The notes under the pieces: generated by a model | What the model was told of the DNA's origin: nothing | Seen by the model: only the letters and a program-made list of their open reading frames with translations | The model's database searches: none | Assembly: GCF_913777145.1 (NCBI RefSeq) | Contig: NZ_CAJYPS010000031.1 | Location: 1-64,000, forward strand | Length of the DNA stretch: 64,000 nucleotides | Direction of reading: 5' to 3' | Source of the DNA: an uncultured Roseateles sp. | Lineage (GTDB): Bacteria > Pseudomonadota > Gammaproteobacteria > Burkholderiales > Burkholderiaceae_C | Translations under genes and position numbers: made by a program | Shown: positions 52,248 through 62,402 of the stretch, in pieces | How positions within the stretch are numbered: position 1 is the stretch's first letter | How the letters are laid out: every line of letters starts with the position of its first letter

Positions 52248-54020
52248 ATGAACGAACTGCAGACTCTTTCCCCCGACACGCCGGTCTGGCGGCAACGGCT
52301 CAACACCGCGCTGTCGGGCCTGTCGCGCCTGCGGGTGTCACCCGGCGGGCTGCGCAGCCTGGCACCGCTGCTGGTGCTGGCCAGCGCGGTCACGGTGCTG
52401 GTGCTGGCGCTGCTGTGGCGCGACCAGAGCGGCTACAAGCCGGTGTTCGGCCAGCACGAGCGCGTGCCGGCCGCCGACGTGCTGGCGGTGCTGGATGCGG
52501 AGCATGTGCCCTACCGCCTGCATCCGGACAGCGGCCAGGTGCTGGTGCCCGAAAGCGAGCTGGGCCGGGCCCGCATGCTGCTGGCCGCCAAGGGCGTGGT
52601 GGCCAAGCTGCCGTCGGGCCTGGAGCTGATGGATCACAACGATCCGCTGGGCGTGAGCCAGTTCGTGCAGGACATCCGCTTCCGCCGGGGCCTGGAGGGC
52701 GAGCTGGCGCAGAGCATGATGGCGCTGGACGCGGTCGACCAGGCGCGCGTGCACCTGTCCATCGCCAAGAGCAGCTCCTTCGTGCTCAACGATGGCCAGA
52801 AGAGTTCGGCCTCGGTGGTGCTGACGCTCAAGCCCGGTCGCAAGCTCACCAATGAGCAGATTGCCGCGGCCATCAACCTGGTGTCGGGTTCGGTCGCCAA
52901 TCTGGACCCGGCCCGCGTGAGCCTGGTGGACCAGCAGGGCCACCTGCTGTCGTCTCGCGTGGATCTCAGCGAGGGCTTCGAGGGCGCGGCCCAGGGCAAC
53001 GAGGCGCAGCGCCAGATCCAGGACGAGGTGCGCCGCAATGTGGGCGAGCTGCTGGCCCCGGTGCTGGGCGAGGGCAACTACCGCCTCAGCGTGACCGCCG
53101 ACGTCAACAACGACCGCGTGCAGGAAACCCGTGAGCAGTACGGCGACGCGCCCAAGCTGACCAACGAGGCGATGCGCGAGGAGCAGGACCGCGAGCGCAT
53201 CGCGCTGGGCGTGCCGGGCTCGCTGAGCAACCGCGCGCCCGCGGCGCTGGCCGCCGCCTCGGCCGCCAGTGGCGCGGCCGACGACAGCGGCAGCACCGCG
53301 CGCAAGAACGCCGCCACCCGCCAGTACGCCTACGACCGCAGCATCACCCAGGTGAAGAAGAGTCGCGGTCGCCTGGAGCGCCTGAGCGTGGCCGTGCTGC
53401 TGAATACCGCGGCCGCCCCGGGCGGCGCCAAGACCTGGGCGCCCGAGGACATCGCCAAGATCGAGAAGCTGCTGACCGGCGGCCTGGGCCTGGACGCCAA
53501 GCGCGGCGACACGCTGAATGTGTCGGCGCTGGCCTTCCCGGCCGCGCCGGTGGCCGAGCCCTGGTACGAGCAGCGCGACACCTGGGTCCAGTTCGGCGGC
53601 TGGGCCGGCTACGCGATCGCCGCGCTGCTGGGTTACTTCCTGATCGCCCGCCCGCTGCTGCGCATGGGTCAGCAGGCGCTGGGTGGTGCGGCGACGCCGG
53701 CGCCGCAGCGCCGTGCCGGTGACGGCCCCTCGCTGACGCCGCTGGAGCCGCTGCCCGGCCAGGGCGCGGCGCCCATCGTCACGCCGGCCGCACCGGACGG
53801 CACGCCCGCGCTCGCCGCCCCGCCGGCCACCGGCATGGCCGTGGCCCATTCGGGCGGCCAGGGCGTGGCGCCGCTGCTGGAGAACTACGAACTGCCGCCG
53901 CCGGGCTCGCCCGTCGACGTGCTGGTGGACCACCTGAAGGTGCTGTCGGCCAAGGAGCCGGAGCGGGTGGCGGAAGTCGTCAAGCAATGGGTGCAGAAGA
54001 AAAATGGCCGAAGCGAATGA
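52248..54020 (+). CDS. fliF: Flagellar MS-ring protein FliF
   Basis: 590 aa; YRLHPDSGQVLVPESELGRARMLLAAKGV and DQARVHLSIAKSSSFVLNDGQKSSASVVLTLKPG. Confidence 0.96.
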   Translation: MNELQTLSPDTPVWRQRLNTALSGLSRLRVSPGGLRSLAPLLVLASAVTVLVLALLWRDQSGYKPVFGQHERVPAADVLAVLDAEHVPYRLHPDSGQVLVPESELGRARMLLAAKGVVAKLPSGLELMDHNDPLGVSQFVQDIRFRRGLEGELAQSMMALDAVDQARVHLSIAKSSSFVLNDGQKSSASVVLTLKPGRKLTNEQIAAAINLVSGSVANLDPARVSLVDQQGHLLSSRVDLSEGFEGAAQGNEAQRQIQDEVRRNVGELLAPVLGEGNYRLSVTADVNNDRVQETREQYGDAPKLTNEAMREEQDRERIALGVPGSLSNRAPAALAAASAASGAADDSGSTARKNAATRQYAYDRSITQVKKSRGRLERLSVAVLLNTAAAPGGAKTWAPEDIAKIEKLLTGGLGLDAKRGDTLNVSALAFPAAPVAEPWYEQRDTWVQFGGWAGYAIAALLGYFLIARPLLRMGQQALGGAATPAPQRRAGDGPSLTPLEPLPGQGAAPIVTPAAPDGTPALAAPPATGMAVAHSGGQGVAPLLENYELPPPGSPVDVLVDHLKVLSAKEPERVAEVVKQWVQKKNGRSE

Positions 54021-55041
54021 GTTCACGCCGCCCGGCAGCGCGGCATCCCTGAGCCCGCTGGAGCGGGCCGCCATCGTGCTGCTCAGCATGGGTGAGGAGC
54101 CGGCCGCGGCCGTGCTGCGCTGCCTGTCGCGCGAGGAGCTGCTGGACGTCACCCAGGTCATGTCCCGGCTCTCGGGCATCAAGGTGGACTGGGTCAAGAC
54201 CTCGCTGCAGCAGTTCTTCGACGATTACCGCGAGCAGAGCGGCGTGCATGGCGCGTCGCGCAGCTACCTGAAGCGCTCGCTGGACATGGCGCTGGGCGGC
54301 CAGATCGCGTCCAGCGTGCTCAACAGCATCTACGGCGACGCGATACGCCCCAAGATGCAGCGTCTGCAATGGGCCTCGCCCAAGTGGCTGGCCGAACAGA
54401 TCAGCCAGGAACACCAGCGCATGCAGGCGGTGTTCCTCGCCTTCCTGCCCAGCGCGCTGGCCGGCGAGGTGGTGGCGGCGCTGCCCGACGGCCCCAATGG
54501 CGGCCGCGATCTGGTGCTGCTGCAGATGGCGCGCCTGTCCGAGGTGGATGCCGAGCTGCTGACCGAGCTGGAGGAGCTGGTGGAGCGCTGCCTCGCGGGC
54601 CTGGGCCAGCAGGGTGCGACGGTCGAGGGCATCAAGCAGGTGGCCGAGATCCTCAACCGCATGCCGGGTCAGCGCCAGCAGATGGTGGAGCTGCTGCGCA
54701 CGCATGACCCCGAGGTGGTCAGCGAGATCGAGGTCAGCATGTACGAGTTCTTCATGCTGTCGCGTCAGAGCGAGAACGTGCTCACGCGCCTGCTGGAGGA
54801 AGTGCCCATGGAGCTGTGGTCCATCGCGCTCAAGGGCGCCGAGCCCGCGGTGCGCGATGCCATCCTGGCCGCGATGCCGCGCCGCCAGGCCCAGAGCTTC
54901 GAGGACCTGATGCGCCGCAACGGCCCCATGCCCATGAGCCGGGTCGAACAGGCGCGCGCCGAAATCATGCAGCAGGTCAAGGCGCTGGTGGATGCCGGCG
55001 AGATCCAGGTCCAGCTGTTCGCCGAGGCCATCGTCGAATGA
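54004..55041 (+). CDS. fliG: Flagellar motor switch protein FliG
   Basis: 345 aa; MSRLSGIKVDWV..., MFVF-type region MYEFFMLS, SIALKGAEPAVRDAILAAMPRRQAQSFEDLM. Confidence 0.95.
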   Translation: MAEANEFTPPGSAASLSPLERAAIVLLSMGEEPAAAVLRCLSREELLDVTQVMSRLSGIKVDWVKTSLQQFFDDYREQSGVHGASRSYLKRSLDMALGGQIASSVLNSIYGDAIRPKMQRLQWASPKWLAEQISQEHQRMQAVFLAFLPSALAGEVVAALPDGPNGGRDLVLLQMARLSEVDAELLTELEELVERCLAGLGQQGATVEGIKQVAEILNRMPGQRQQMVELLRTHDPEVVSEIEVSMYEFFMLSRQSENVLTRLLEEVPMELWSIALKGAEPAVRDAILAAMPRRQAQSFEDLMRRNGPMPMSRVEQARAEIMQQVKALVDAGEIQVQLFAEAIVE

Positions 55042-55982
55042 AGGCGCTGCGGCCCCATCGCTTCCCGCCGCTGGCGCAACTGCACGCGGTCGCGCCCGTG
55101 GGGCAGACCGGCGCGCAGCTGCAGGCCAGCCTGGCCCAGGGCTTCCAGGAAGGCCTGGCCAAGGGCTATGACGAGGGCTATGCCAGTGGGCTGCAGAGCG
55201 GCCAGGCCGAGGCGCGCCAGGCCGCGCGCGCCGAGGGCCATGCCGAGGGGCTGGCCGCCGGCCGCGAGAAGGCACGCGAGCAGCTGACCCAGCCGCTGGC
55301 CGCGGTGGACGCGCTGGTGGAGCACCTGCAGCAGCTGCAGCACGACTACCAGGCAGCGGTGCGCCGCGAGGTGGTGGAGCTGGTGGAGCGTGTGGCCCGC
55401 CAGGTGATACGCGCCGAGCTGACGCTGCGCCCGGCCCAGCTGCTGGCGCTGGTGGACGAGACGCTCGCGGCCATGCCGCCCAGCCGCGATGGCGTGGAGG
55501 TCTTCCTCAACCCGGACGACCTGCGCCGCCTGCAAGACCTGACCCACACGACCGCACGCAGCCGCAGCGACCAGTGGCAGTTCCAGCCCGACGCCAGCCT
55601 GGCGGTGGGCGAGTGCCGCGTGATCGCCGGCGGCCGCGAGGCCGATGCCGGCTGCGGCCAGCGCCTGGCCGCCTGCATCGACCAGGTGCGCGGCCAGCTG
55701 GCCGGCGAGGGCGAGGGCCTGCATTCGGCGGTGGACTTCGCCGCGCCGACGGCGCCCGTCGAGGCTCCTGCCGAGCCGGCGCCCGCGCCGGTGATCACGC
55801 CCGAACCTGTCCCGGCCGTGGCCTTGGCGGTGCCCGAGGTGCAGGCCGCGGTGGTCGAGACCGAACCTGTTGCGGAAGAAGCGACTGAGCCGGCCGAGCC
55901 GGTGGCCAAGCCCAAGCGCAGCCGGGCCAAGAAGGCGACGACCGCCGAGCCGGCGGCCGGTGATGCGAAGGAAGCCGCATGA
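55038..55982 (+). CDS. fliH: Flagellar assembly protein FliH with long Ala/Pro/Glu- and Lys-rich C-terminal extension
   Basis: MKALRPHRFPPL..., GxxxG-type repeats GLAKGYDEGYASGLQSGQAEARQAARAEGHAEGLAAG; ATGA overlaps with fliG and fliI. Confidence 0.9.
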   Translation: MKALRPHRFPPLAQLHAVAPVGQTGAQLQASLAQGFQEGLAKGYDEGYASGLQSGQAEARQAARAEGHAEGLAAGREKAREQLTQPLAAVDALVEHLQQLQHDYQAAVRREVVELVERVARQVIRAELTLRPAQLLALVDETLAAMPPSRDGVEVFLNPDDLRRLQDLTHTTARSRSDQWQFQPDASLAVGECRVIAGGREADAGCGQRLAACIDQVRGQLAGEGEGLHSAVDFAAPTAPVEAPAEPAPAPVITPEPVPAVALAVPEVQAAVVETEPVAEEATEPAEPVAKPKRSRAKKATTAEPAAGDAKEAA

Positions 55983-57298
55983 TCAGCCAGGCGCTGCGTC
56001 GCGTCGAACTCGGCCAGGTGCCGGTGGCCACGCCCACCGGCCGCCTGGTCGGTGTGTCGGGCCTGCTGCTGGAGGCCAGCGGTTGCACGCTGCGCACCGG
56101 CCAGCGCTGCCTGATCGAGACGCAGGCCGATGCGCCGCTGAATGAATGGCTGATGGCCCAGGTGGTGGGCTTCAAAGACCAGGTCGCCTACCTGATGCCC
56201 TTCAAGAAGCCGGACGGCCTGGCCGCCGGCGCCCGCGTGCTGGCCGCGCCCGAGCGCTCCGGCCTGATGATCGGCCCGAGCTGGATGGGCCGCATCGTGA
56301 ACGGCCTGGGTGAGCCCATAGACGACCGCGGCCGCCTGGGCGGCGACCTGCCGCTGCAGATGACACCGCCCAAGGTCAACCCGCTGCGCAAGCAGCCGGT
56401 GCACGAGCCGCTGGACGTGGGCGTGCGCGCGATCAACGGCCTGCTGACGCTGGGCCGCGGCCAGCGCGTGGGCCTGATGGCCGGCTCCGGCGTGGGCAAG
56501 AGCGTGCTGCTGGGCCTGATCACGCGCAACACCGTGGCCGATGTGGTCGTCGTGGGCCTGATCGGCGAGCGTGGCCGCGAGGTGCGCGAGTTCATCGACC
56601 TGTCGCTGGGCGCCGAGGGCCTGGCGCGCTCGGTGGTGGTGGTGGCGCCGGCCGATGAATCGCCGCTGATGCGTCTGCGCGCGACCGAGCTGTGCCACAG
56701 CATCGCCGCGCACTACCGCGACCAGGGCCAGCATGTGCTGCTGCTGGTGGATTCCCTGACCCGCTATGCGATGGCCCGCCGCGAGGTGGCGCTGGCGCTG
56801 GGCGAGCCGCCGGCCACGCGTGGCTACCCGCCATCGGTGTTCAGCCTGCTGCCCGAGCTGGTGGAGAGCGCCGGCAACGGCGAGGGCGAGGGCAGCATGA
56901 GCGCCATCTACACGGTGCTGGCCGAGGGTGACGACCAGCAGGATCCGGTGGTCGATTCGGCGCGCGCCATCCTGGACGGCCACATCGTGCTGTCGCGGGC
57001 GCTGGCCGAGCGCGGCCACTACCCGGCCATCGACGTGGCCCAGTCCATCAGCCGCTGCATGAGCCTGGTCACCGACCACGGCCAGCAGCAGGCCGCGCGC
57101 CAGCTCAAGCAGCTGATGAGCCGCTACGAGCAGGTGCGCGAGCTGATGCCGCTGGGCGCCTATGTGCCCGGCGCCGACCCGGCGACCGACCGCGCGGTTG
57201 CGCTGTGGCCGCGCATCGAGGCCTATCTGCACCAGGGCACGCATGAAGGCGCGCCGCTGGCGGCCACCCAGAACCTGCTGAGGGAGCTGCTGTCATGA
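55979..57298 (+). CDS. fliI: Flagellum-specific ATP synthase FliI
   Basis: 439 aa; Walker A GLMAGSGVGKSVLLG; VLLLVDSLTRYAMARREVALALGEPPATRGYPPSVFSLLPELVE. Confidence 0.97.
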   Translation: MISQALRRVELGQVPVATPTGRLVGVSGLLLEASGCTLRTGQRCLIETQADAPLNEWLMAQVVGFKDQVAYLMPFKKPDGLAAGARVLAAPERSGLMIGPSWMGRIVNGLGEPIDDRGRLGGDLPLQMTPPKVNPLRKQPVHEPLDVGVRAINGLLTLGRGQRVGLMAGSGVGKSVLLGLITRNTVADVVVVGLIGERGREVREFIDLSLGAEGLARSVVVVAPADESPLMRLRATELCHSIAAHYRDQGQHVLLLVDSLTRYAMARREVALALGEPPATRGYPPSVFSLLPELVESAGNGEGEGSMSAIYTVLAEGDDQQDPVVDSARAILDGHIVLSRALAERGHYPAIDVAQSISRCMSLVTDHGQQQAARQLKQLMSRYEQVRELMPLGAYVPGADPATDRAVALWPRIEAYLHQGTHEGAPLAATQNLLRELLS

Positions 57299-57762
57299 GT
57301 GATGCCTCGCTGCAACGCAATCTGGCCCGCCTGGTCGAGCTGCAACAGCTGACCGTGGAGCGCCAGCAGGCCGAGTTCGCCAGCCAGCAGCAGCTGTGCG
57401 CGCGGGTGCGCCGCACGGTGGAGCGGCTGGAGTCGCTGGGTGCCCAGGCCTCGCTGAGCGGCACCCAGCTGCCCGGACTGGCGCAGAACCACGCGGCCTA
57501 CAAGCAGGCCATGCTGAGCTGGGCCGAGCAGCAGCGCCAGGAGCTGGCGCGGCGCGAGGCCGAGCTGGACCAGGCGCGCCAGGCCGTGCTGGCCGCGGCG
57601 CGGCGCGAGGAATCCCTGCAGACCCTGCTGCAGCGCACCGGCGAGCGGGTGCGCAGCGCCGAGGCGCGGCGCGAGCAAAAGCAGCAGGACGAGATCGCGA
57701 CACAGAGCCAAATGGGCAATCTGACCGGTTTTGGCAGTTCGGGTTGGGGGCGCGATGCTTAA
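57295..57762 (+). CDS. fliJ: Flagellar export chaperone FliJ
   Basis: 155 aa coiled-coil; position after fliI. Confidence 0.85.
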   Translation: MSDASLQRNLARLVELQQLTVERQQAEFASQQQLCARVRRTVERLESLGAQASLSGTQLPGLAQNHAAYKQAMLSWAEQQRQELARREAELDQARQAVLAAARREESLQTLLQRTGERVRSAEARREQKQQDEIATQSQMGNLTGFGSSGWGRDA

Positions 57763-57827
57763 TTTCGCGTGCGAGTCGGTCGCCTTGACCAAGGGTAGTT
57801 CCATCACCCTTGCCGGAGGACCCTGTC

Positions 57828-59171
57828 ATGGCAACGACTAGCTTCGACCCCACCACCATGGCCCAGCAGCTGGCCACGGCCTACACGCAGCCCACGCAGA
57901 CCCTGCTGGATGCGCAGACCAAGGCCGCCCAGGCGCAGTCCACCGGGCTCACCTCGCTGCAGAGCGCGCTGAGCAGCTTCAAGACCTCGCTGTCCTCGTT
58001 GTCGTCCATCGCCGGCCAGGGCGTCACGCAGTACTCGGCCACCGCCAGCGACAGCAGCTACTTCACGGCCACCGCGTCCAGCAAGGCGCAGCCGGTCAGC
58101 ATGCAGCTGTTCGTGGAGCAGGTCGCGACCACGCACCAGATCGCCTTCAAGGACCTGCCGGCCGTGCCCAAGAGCTCGGGCTCGCCGATGACGGTCAACC
58201 TGGGCGACGGCAGCAGCTTCACCGTGGATCTGAGTGCGGCCGACACCGACGGCGATGGCACCTTGTCCCAGGCCGAGATCGCCCGTGCGATCAACTCGGC
58301 CGCGTCCGGCAAGGTCACGGCCATGGTGGTCACGGCCAATGGCCAGACCCAGATGATGATCACCTCGGGCGCCAGCGGTGCGGCCGGCAAGATCACGCTG
58401 GACACCAGCGCGATGAGCGCCAGCCCGCTGAAGACCGCACTGGACGCCCCGACCGAGCTGACCGCCGCGCAGGATGCCGTGGTCTGGCTGGGGGGCACCA
58501 GCGGCACGCGCCTGCAGCAGTCCAGCAACACGGTGACCGCGATCGCCGGTGTGACGGTCACCCTGACCAAGGCCCAGGCGGCCGGCGCCAACCCGCTCAC
58601 GCTGAGCGTGGCCCGTGATGACAGCGCCACCTCCGCCAAGCTGCAGAGCTTCGTCGACGCCTACAACAAGCTGGAAACCGCGCTGGACGGCCTGACCGCG
58701 CCCGGCGCCAACGGTGCCACGCCGGGGGCCTTCGCCAGCGATTCCGGCGTGCGCGCGCTGAAGGACGGCCTGGCCAACCTGCTGCGCAAGGACTTCGGCA
58801 GCAGCAATCTGCGCACGCTGGGCGTCAGCGTGGACCGCAATGGCCAGCTGAGCCTGGACAAGACCAAGCTCAGCAAGGCCTTGGCCACCAACCCGCTGGC
58901 GCTGGACGACGTGCTGGGCAACACCTCGCTGAGCTCGCCCTCGGGCCTGCTGGGCGCGGCCAGCCAGCTGATGGACCGCTGGACCAACACCGCCAGTGGC
59001 CAGATCAAGCAGCGACAGGACTCGGTGCAGGCGCAGCAGAAGAGCATCGCCGCGCGCCAGACCAAGCTGCAGGACCAATACAACAACGCCTACAACCGCT
59101 ACCTGCTGCAGTTCACGCAACTGCAGCAGTTGCAGTCGCAGATGAGCGACACCAGCGGCCTGTTCACATAA
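57828..59171 (+). CDS. fliD: Flagellar filament capping protein FliD
   Basis: MATTSFDPTTMAQQLATAYTQPTQTLLDAQTKAAQAQSTGLTSLQSALSSFKTSL...; start moved from 57810 to 57828. Confidence 0.93.
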   Translation: MATTSFDPTTMAQQLATAYTQPTQTLLDAQTKAAQAQSTGLTSLQSALSSFKTSLSSLSSIAGQGVTQYSATASDSSYFTATASSKAQPVSMQLFVEQVATTHQIAFKDLPAVPKSSGSPMTVNLGDGSSFTVDLSAADTDGDGTLSQAEIARAINSAASGKVTAMVVTANGQTQMMITSGASGAAGKITLDTSAMSASPLKTALDAPTELTAAQDAVVWLGGTSGTRLQQSSNTVTAIAGVTVTLTKAQAAGANPLTLSVARDDSATSAKLQSFVDAYNKLETALDGLTAPGANGATPGAFASDSGVRALKDGLANLLRKDFGSSNLRTLGVSVDRNGQLSLDKTKLSKALATNPLALDDVLGNTSLSSPSGLLGAASQLMDRWTNTASGQIKQRQDSVQAQQKSIAARQTKLQDQYNNAYNRYLLQFTQLQQLQSQMSDTSGLFT

Positions 59172-59184
59172 CCCGCCGGATGCC

Positions 59185-59571
59185 ATGAGCTACGACGCCT
59201 ACCAGAGCTATCAGACCGTCAATCTGCATGCGCAGACCGCCCAGGCCTCACCACTGCAGCTGGTGCTGGTGCTGATGGACGGCCTGCTGGACGAACTCTC
59301 GCGCGCCCGGGCCCATATCGAGGCCCGCCGCTACGAGCTCAAGTCCGCCAGCCTGGACAAGTGCGTCAGCATCATCAACGGCCTGTCCAGCGCGCTGGAC
59401 ATGGACAACGGCGGCGAGGTGGTGCAGAACCTCGCGCGCCTCTACGACTACTGCGCCGAACGCCTGTTCCGCGCCGGTGTGGAGCTCAACGTGGCCATCG
59501 TGGACGAGGTGCAGCGCCTGCTGACCCAGATCCGCGGCGGCTGGCAGGGCGTGCTCGCCCGCCAGGGCTGA
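59185..59571 (+). CDS. fliS: Flagellar export chaperone FliS
   Basis: 128 aa MSYDAYQSYQTVNLHAQTAQASPLQLVLVLMDGLLDELSRARAHIE. Confidence 0.94.
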   Translation: MSYDAYQSYQTVNLHAQTAQASPLQLVLVLMDGLLDELSRARAHIEARRYELKSASLDKCVSIINGLSSALDMDNGGEVVQNLARLYDYCAERLFRAGVELNVAIVDEVQRLLTQIRGGWQGVLARQG

Positions 59572-59577
59572 GCGCCC

Positions 59578-59904
59578 ATGCCCATGACGCCGCCGTCGCC
59601 GCTGCTGCAAGGCCTGCAGGGCCTGGCGCTGCGCCTGCACCAGGCCAGCAGCGCGCAGGACTGGGCCGCCGTGGGCGCAGCCGATGCGGCGCTGGCCGAG
59701 CTGCTGCGCGGCCTGCGGCCCGAGGGCCTCGCGACGGCCGAGCGTGGTGCGCTGAACAACCTGCGCCTGCTGCATGGCCAGGTGCGCGCCGATTGCGAGC
59801 GCGAACTCGAGGCGCTGCGCAGCACGCTGAACCAGATGCAGGAACGGCGCACCGCCTGGAGCGCCTATGCCGAAAGCCAGGACTGGAGCCCGGAGACCCC
59901 TTGA
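59578..59904 (+). CDS. FliT-like flagellar chaperone
   Basis: 108 aa helical protein between fliS and fliK. Confidence 0.7.
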   Translation: MPMTPPSPLLQGLQGLALRLHQASSAQDWAAVGAADAALAELLRGLRPEGLATAERGALNNLRLLHGQVRADCERELEALRSTLNQMQERRTAWSAYAESQDWSPETP

Positions 59905-61178
59905 TGAGCCTGTCACTGACTTCCCTGAACGCGCCCACGCCCGCCGCCCCGGCGGACGCGGTGCTGCGTGTGAACTCCTCCGCCGAGTCGGACGCTCCGG
60001 CGAGCGCCGGCCCGGCCTTTGCCGATTGCCTGGATGCGCAAGACCCGGCCCCGGCCGACGCCGATGCCGCGCCCGCGGGCGATGACGCCCAGGCGACGCC
60101 GGTGCTGACCGACGCCGCCGCGCTGCTGATGCCCTGGCTGGCTCCGCTGGTGCAGGCCGCAACGCCGGCCCCGGCCCAGCCGCTGGCCGCGGCGGCACCG
60201 AGCGCCGCGCCAACCGCCGAGGTGGCCGCGCTGTCGCTGGGTAGCTTGCCTGCGGGCCCGGCAGAGCCTGTCGCGGCAGCGCCGGCCTCACCGGTGCCGA
60301 CCACGCCGCCCGACCTGGCGCCGCCGGTGACCACCTGGTCCGCCGCGGTCGATGTGACGCCCCAGCTCGGCGCCGCCGCCCGACCCGCCTCGACCGCGGA
60401 AAGCGCCGCCGGTGCGCTGGCCGCGTTGCTCGCGCGCCAGGCGGCCACGGCCGAATCACCGCGACCCGCCGCCGGCGAGGCGCGCGGCACCGGCACCGCC
60501 CCATCGGGCGGGCTGCTGCGCGGCAGCAGTGCCGGCGCACCGGCCGGTGGCGACAGCCCGCTGGGCGCCTTGCTGACCGCACGGCCGCTGGCTGCGGACG
60601 CCGGCCTGGCCGACGAGAAGCCGGCGGCACCGGACACGGCGCTGCTGGCACCGCTGCAGCGTTTCGGCGCCTCGCTGGAGGCCGCGTCCACGGCCGCGGC
60701 GCTGCCCGACGCGGGCGACGCCCGCCTCAGCCTGCCGGGCGATGGCCGGGCCTGGCAGCAGCCGCTGCTGCAGGCGCTGGGTGACCGGCTGCAGGTGCAG
60801 ATCGCGTCGCGCAGCGAGCAGGCGCGCCTGCACCTGGAGCCGCCGCAGCTGGGCCGCATCGAGATCGAGATCCGCCAGCAGGGCGGGGCGCTGCAGGTGC
60901 AGCTGTCCGCCACCAATGACGAAGTGCGCCAGCAGCTGCGCCAGATCAGCGAGCCGCTGCGTCATGACCTGGTGCAGCGCCACAGCGGCGAGGTGTCGGT
61001 GCAGGTGGGGCAGGCGGCGGCGGGCGGTGACGCCCGCGGCCGCGAGGCCTTCGCGCAGGGGGGGCAGCCCCAGGGCGGCAGCGCACGCGAGGAGCAGCGC
61101 CAGCCGGGCCGTGCCTGGGAGGACGAGGAGGTCACCGCCTCCTTCCACGAGGCCCTGGGTGGCCAGGGTCTGAGCTGA
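59904..61178 (+). CDS. fliK: Flagellar hook-length control protein FliK
   Basis: 424 aa Ala/Pro-rich N-terminus; C-terminal RLHLEPPQLGRIEIEIRQQGGALQVQLSATNDEVRQQLRQISEPLRHDLV; start at 59904 within ORF 59361..61178. Confidence 0.9.
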   Translation: MSLSLTSLNAPTPAAPADAVLRVNSSAESDAPASAGPAFADCLDAQDPAPADADAAPAGDDAQATPVLTDAAALLMPWLAPLVQAATPAPAQPLAAAAPSAAPTAEVAALSLGSLPAGPAEPVAAAPASPVPTTPPDLAPPVTTWSAAVDVTPQLGAAARPASTAESAAGALAALLARQAATAESPRPAAGEARGTGTAPSGGLLRGSSAGAPAGGDSPLGALLTARPLAADAGLADEKPAAPDTALLAPLQRFGASLEAASTAAALPDAGDARLSLPGDGRAWQQPLLQALGDRLQVQIASRSEQARLHLEPPQLGRIEIEIRQQGGALQVQLSATNDEVRQQLRQISEPLRHDLVQRHSGEVSVQVGQAAAGGDARGREAFAQGGQPQGGSAREEQRQPGRAWEDEEVTASFHEALGGQGLS

Positions 61179-61191
61179 AGGAGAACGACCG

Positions 61192-61659
61192 ATGAGCAAG
61201 GCCAAGCTGGGCATCATCCTGGGCGTCGTCGTGCTGCTGCTGGCCGGCGGCGCGGGCGGCGGCTGGTGGTGGTGGCAGAACAACCACGCCAAGAAGGGGG
61301 CGGACGGCAAGGAGGTCGTCGAGGCCCCCAAGCCCGCGCCCGAGTACAAGTACGTGACGCTGGACAAGGTGCTGGTGATGCTGCGCGGCAGCAACGGCGA
61401 GGCGGTGTCGCACTACATGGCGGTGGACATCGTCTTCAAGGTGCTGCCCGACAAGGAGAAGCTCGCCAAGGAGCACCTGCCGCTGCTGCGCACCGTGGCG
61501 GTCAAGGCGCTGTCGGCCTACACGGTGGAGGCGGCCAGCGCGATGAGCGTGGAGGACGTCGCCAACAAGCTCAACCAAGCCTATGTGGCGGCCTACAAGG
61601 CGGACGGCCATGAGCCGCCGTTTGCCGAGGCGCTGATCGGCAAGCTCATCATCGAGTGA
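61192..61659 (+). CDS. fliL: Flagellar basal body-associated protein FliL
   Basis: 155 aa; N-terminal TM; ...YKYVTLDKVLVMLRGSNGEAVSHYMAVDIVFKVLPDKEK. Confidence 0.9.
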   Translation: MSKAKLGIILGVVVLLLAGGAGGGWWWWQNNHAKKGADGKEVVEAPKPAPEYKYVTLDKVLVMLRGSNGEAVSHYMAVDIVFKVLPDKEKLAKEHLPLLRTVAVKALSAYTVEAASAMSVEDVANKLNQAYVAAYKADGHEPPFAEALIGKLIIE

Positions 61660-62387
61660 GAGCGACGGCCGTGCAGCACGCCTACGCCGAATGGGGCCAG
61701 TCCGCGCAAGCGGGCCTGGGTGCGGACCTCGAGCAGCGCACGCTGCGCGAGTACGCGCCGCTGGTCAAGCGCGTGGTGCGTCAGCTGTCGGCCCAGGCCA
61801 GCGCGGTGATGGACCGCGAGGACATGGAGCAGATCGGCCTCATGGGGCTGCTGGAAGCGCTGCGTCGCTATGGGGTACCGGACCAGGGCTTCGGGGCCTT
61901 CGCGGTGCTGCGCGTGCGCGGCGCCATCCTGGACGAACTGCGCCGCCAGGACTGGCGGCCGCGCAGCGTGCGCCAGGACAGCCACAAGGTCCGTGATGCG
62001 CTGCGTGCGCTGTCGCGTCAGCTCGGTCGCGAGCCTAGCGAGGCCGAGGTGCTGAAGGCGCTCAAGCTCACGCCCCAGGCCTACCAGGACTTCCTGCAGG
62101 CCGAGGTCGCGGAGGAGCTCGCCAGTTTCGATGAGCTCGTGGAGGAATTGGCCCGTTTGCCGAGTGAGCAACGCAGCCCTGAGGCTCAGCTGATGCAGAC
62201 TCGGACCATCGCCCAGGCGCTCGGTCAGCTCAATGAACGCGAGCAGAAGGTCATCCAGCTCTATTACGAGTTCGATGCCAGCCTGAAGGAAATCGGTGCG
62301 GTGCTGGATCTCACCGAGGCCCGCGTCTCTCAGATCAACAAGGCCGCGCTCACCAAGATGCGCGTCTTCCTGCAACAACAGGCCTAG
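61656..62387 (+). CDS. fliA: Flagellar sigma factor FliA (sigma28 / LafS-like), GTG start
   Basis: 243 aa; DREDMEQIGLMGLLEALRRYGVPDQGFGAFAVLRVRGAILDELRRQDW; LNEREQKVIQLYYEFDASLKEIGAVLDLTEARVSQI. Confidence 0.95.
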   Translation: MRATAVQHAYAEWGQSAQAGLGADLEQRTLREYAPLVKRVVRQLSAQASAVMDREDMEQIGLMGLLEALRRYGVPDQGFGAFAVLRVRGAILDELRRQDWRPRSVRQDSHKVRDALRALSRQLGREPSEAEVLKALKLTPQAYQDFLQAEVAEELASFDELVEELARLPSEQRSPEAQLMQTRTIAQALGQLNEREQKVIQLYYEFDASLKEIGAVLDLTEARVSQINKAALTKMRVFLQQQA

Positions 62388-62402
62388 GAACTGGGGCAAG
62401 GT

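Noticed and set aside
52338-57244. Minus ORFs 52338..54197, 53980..55275, 55346..57244
   Set aside because: Antisense shadows of fliF, fliG/fliH and fliH/fliI.
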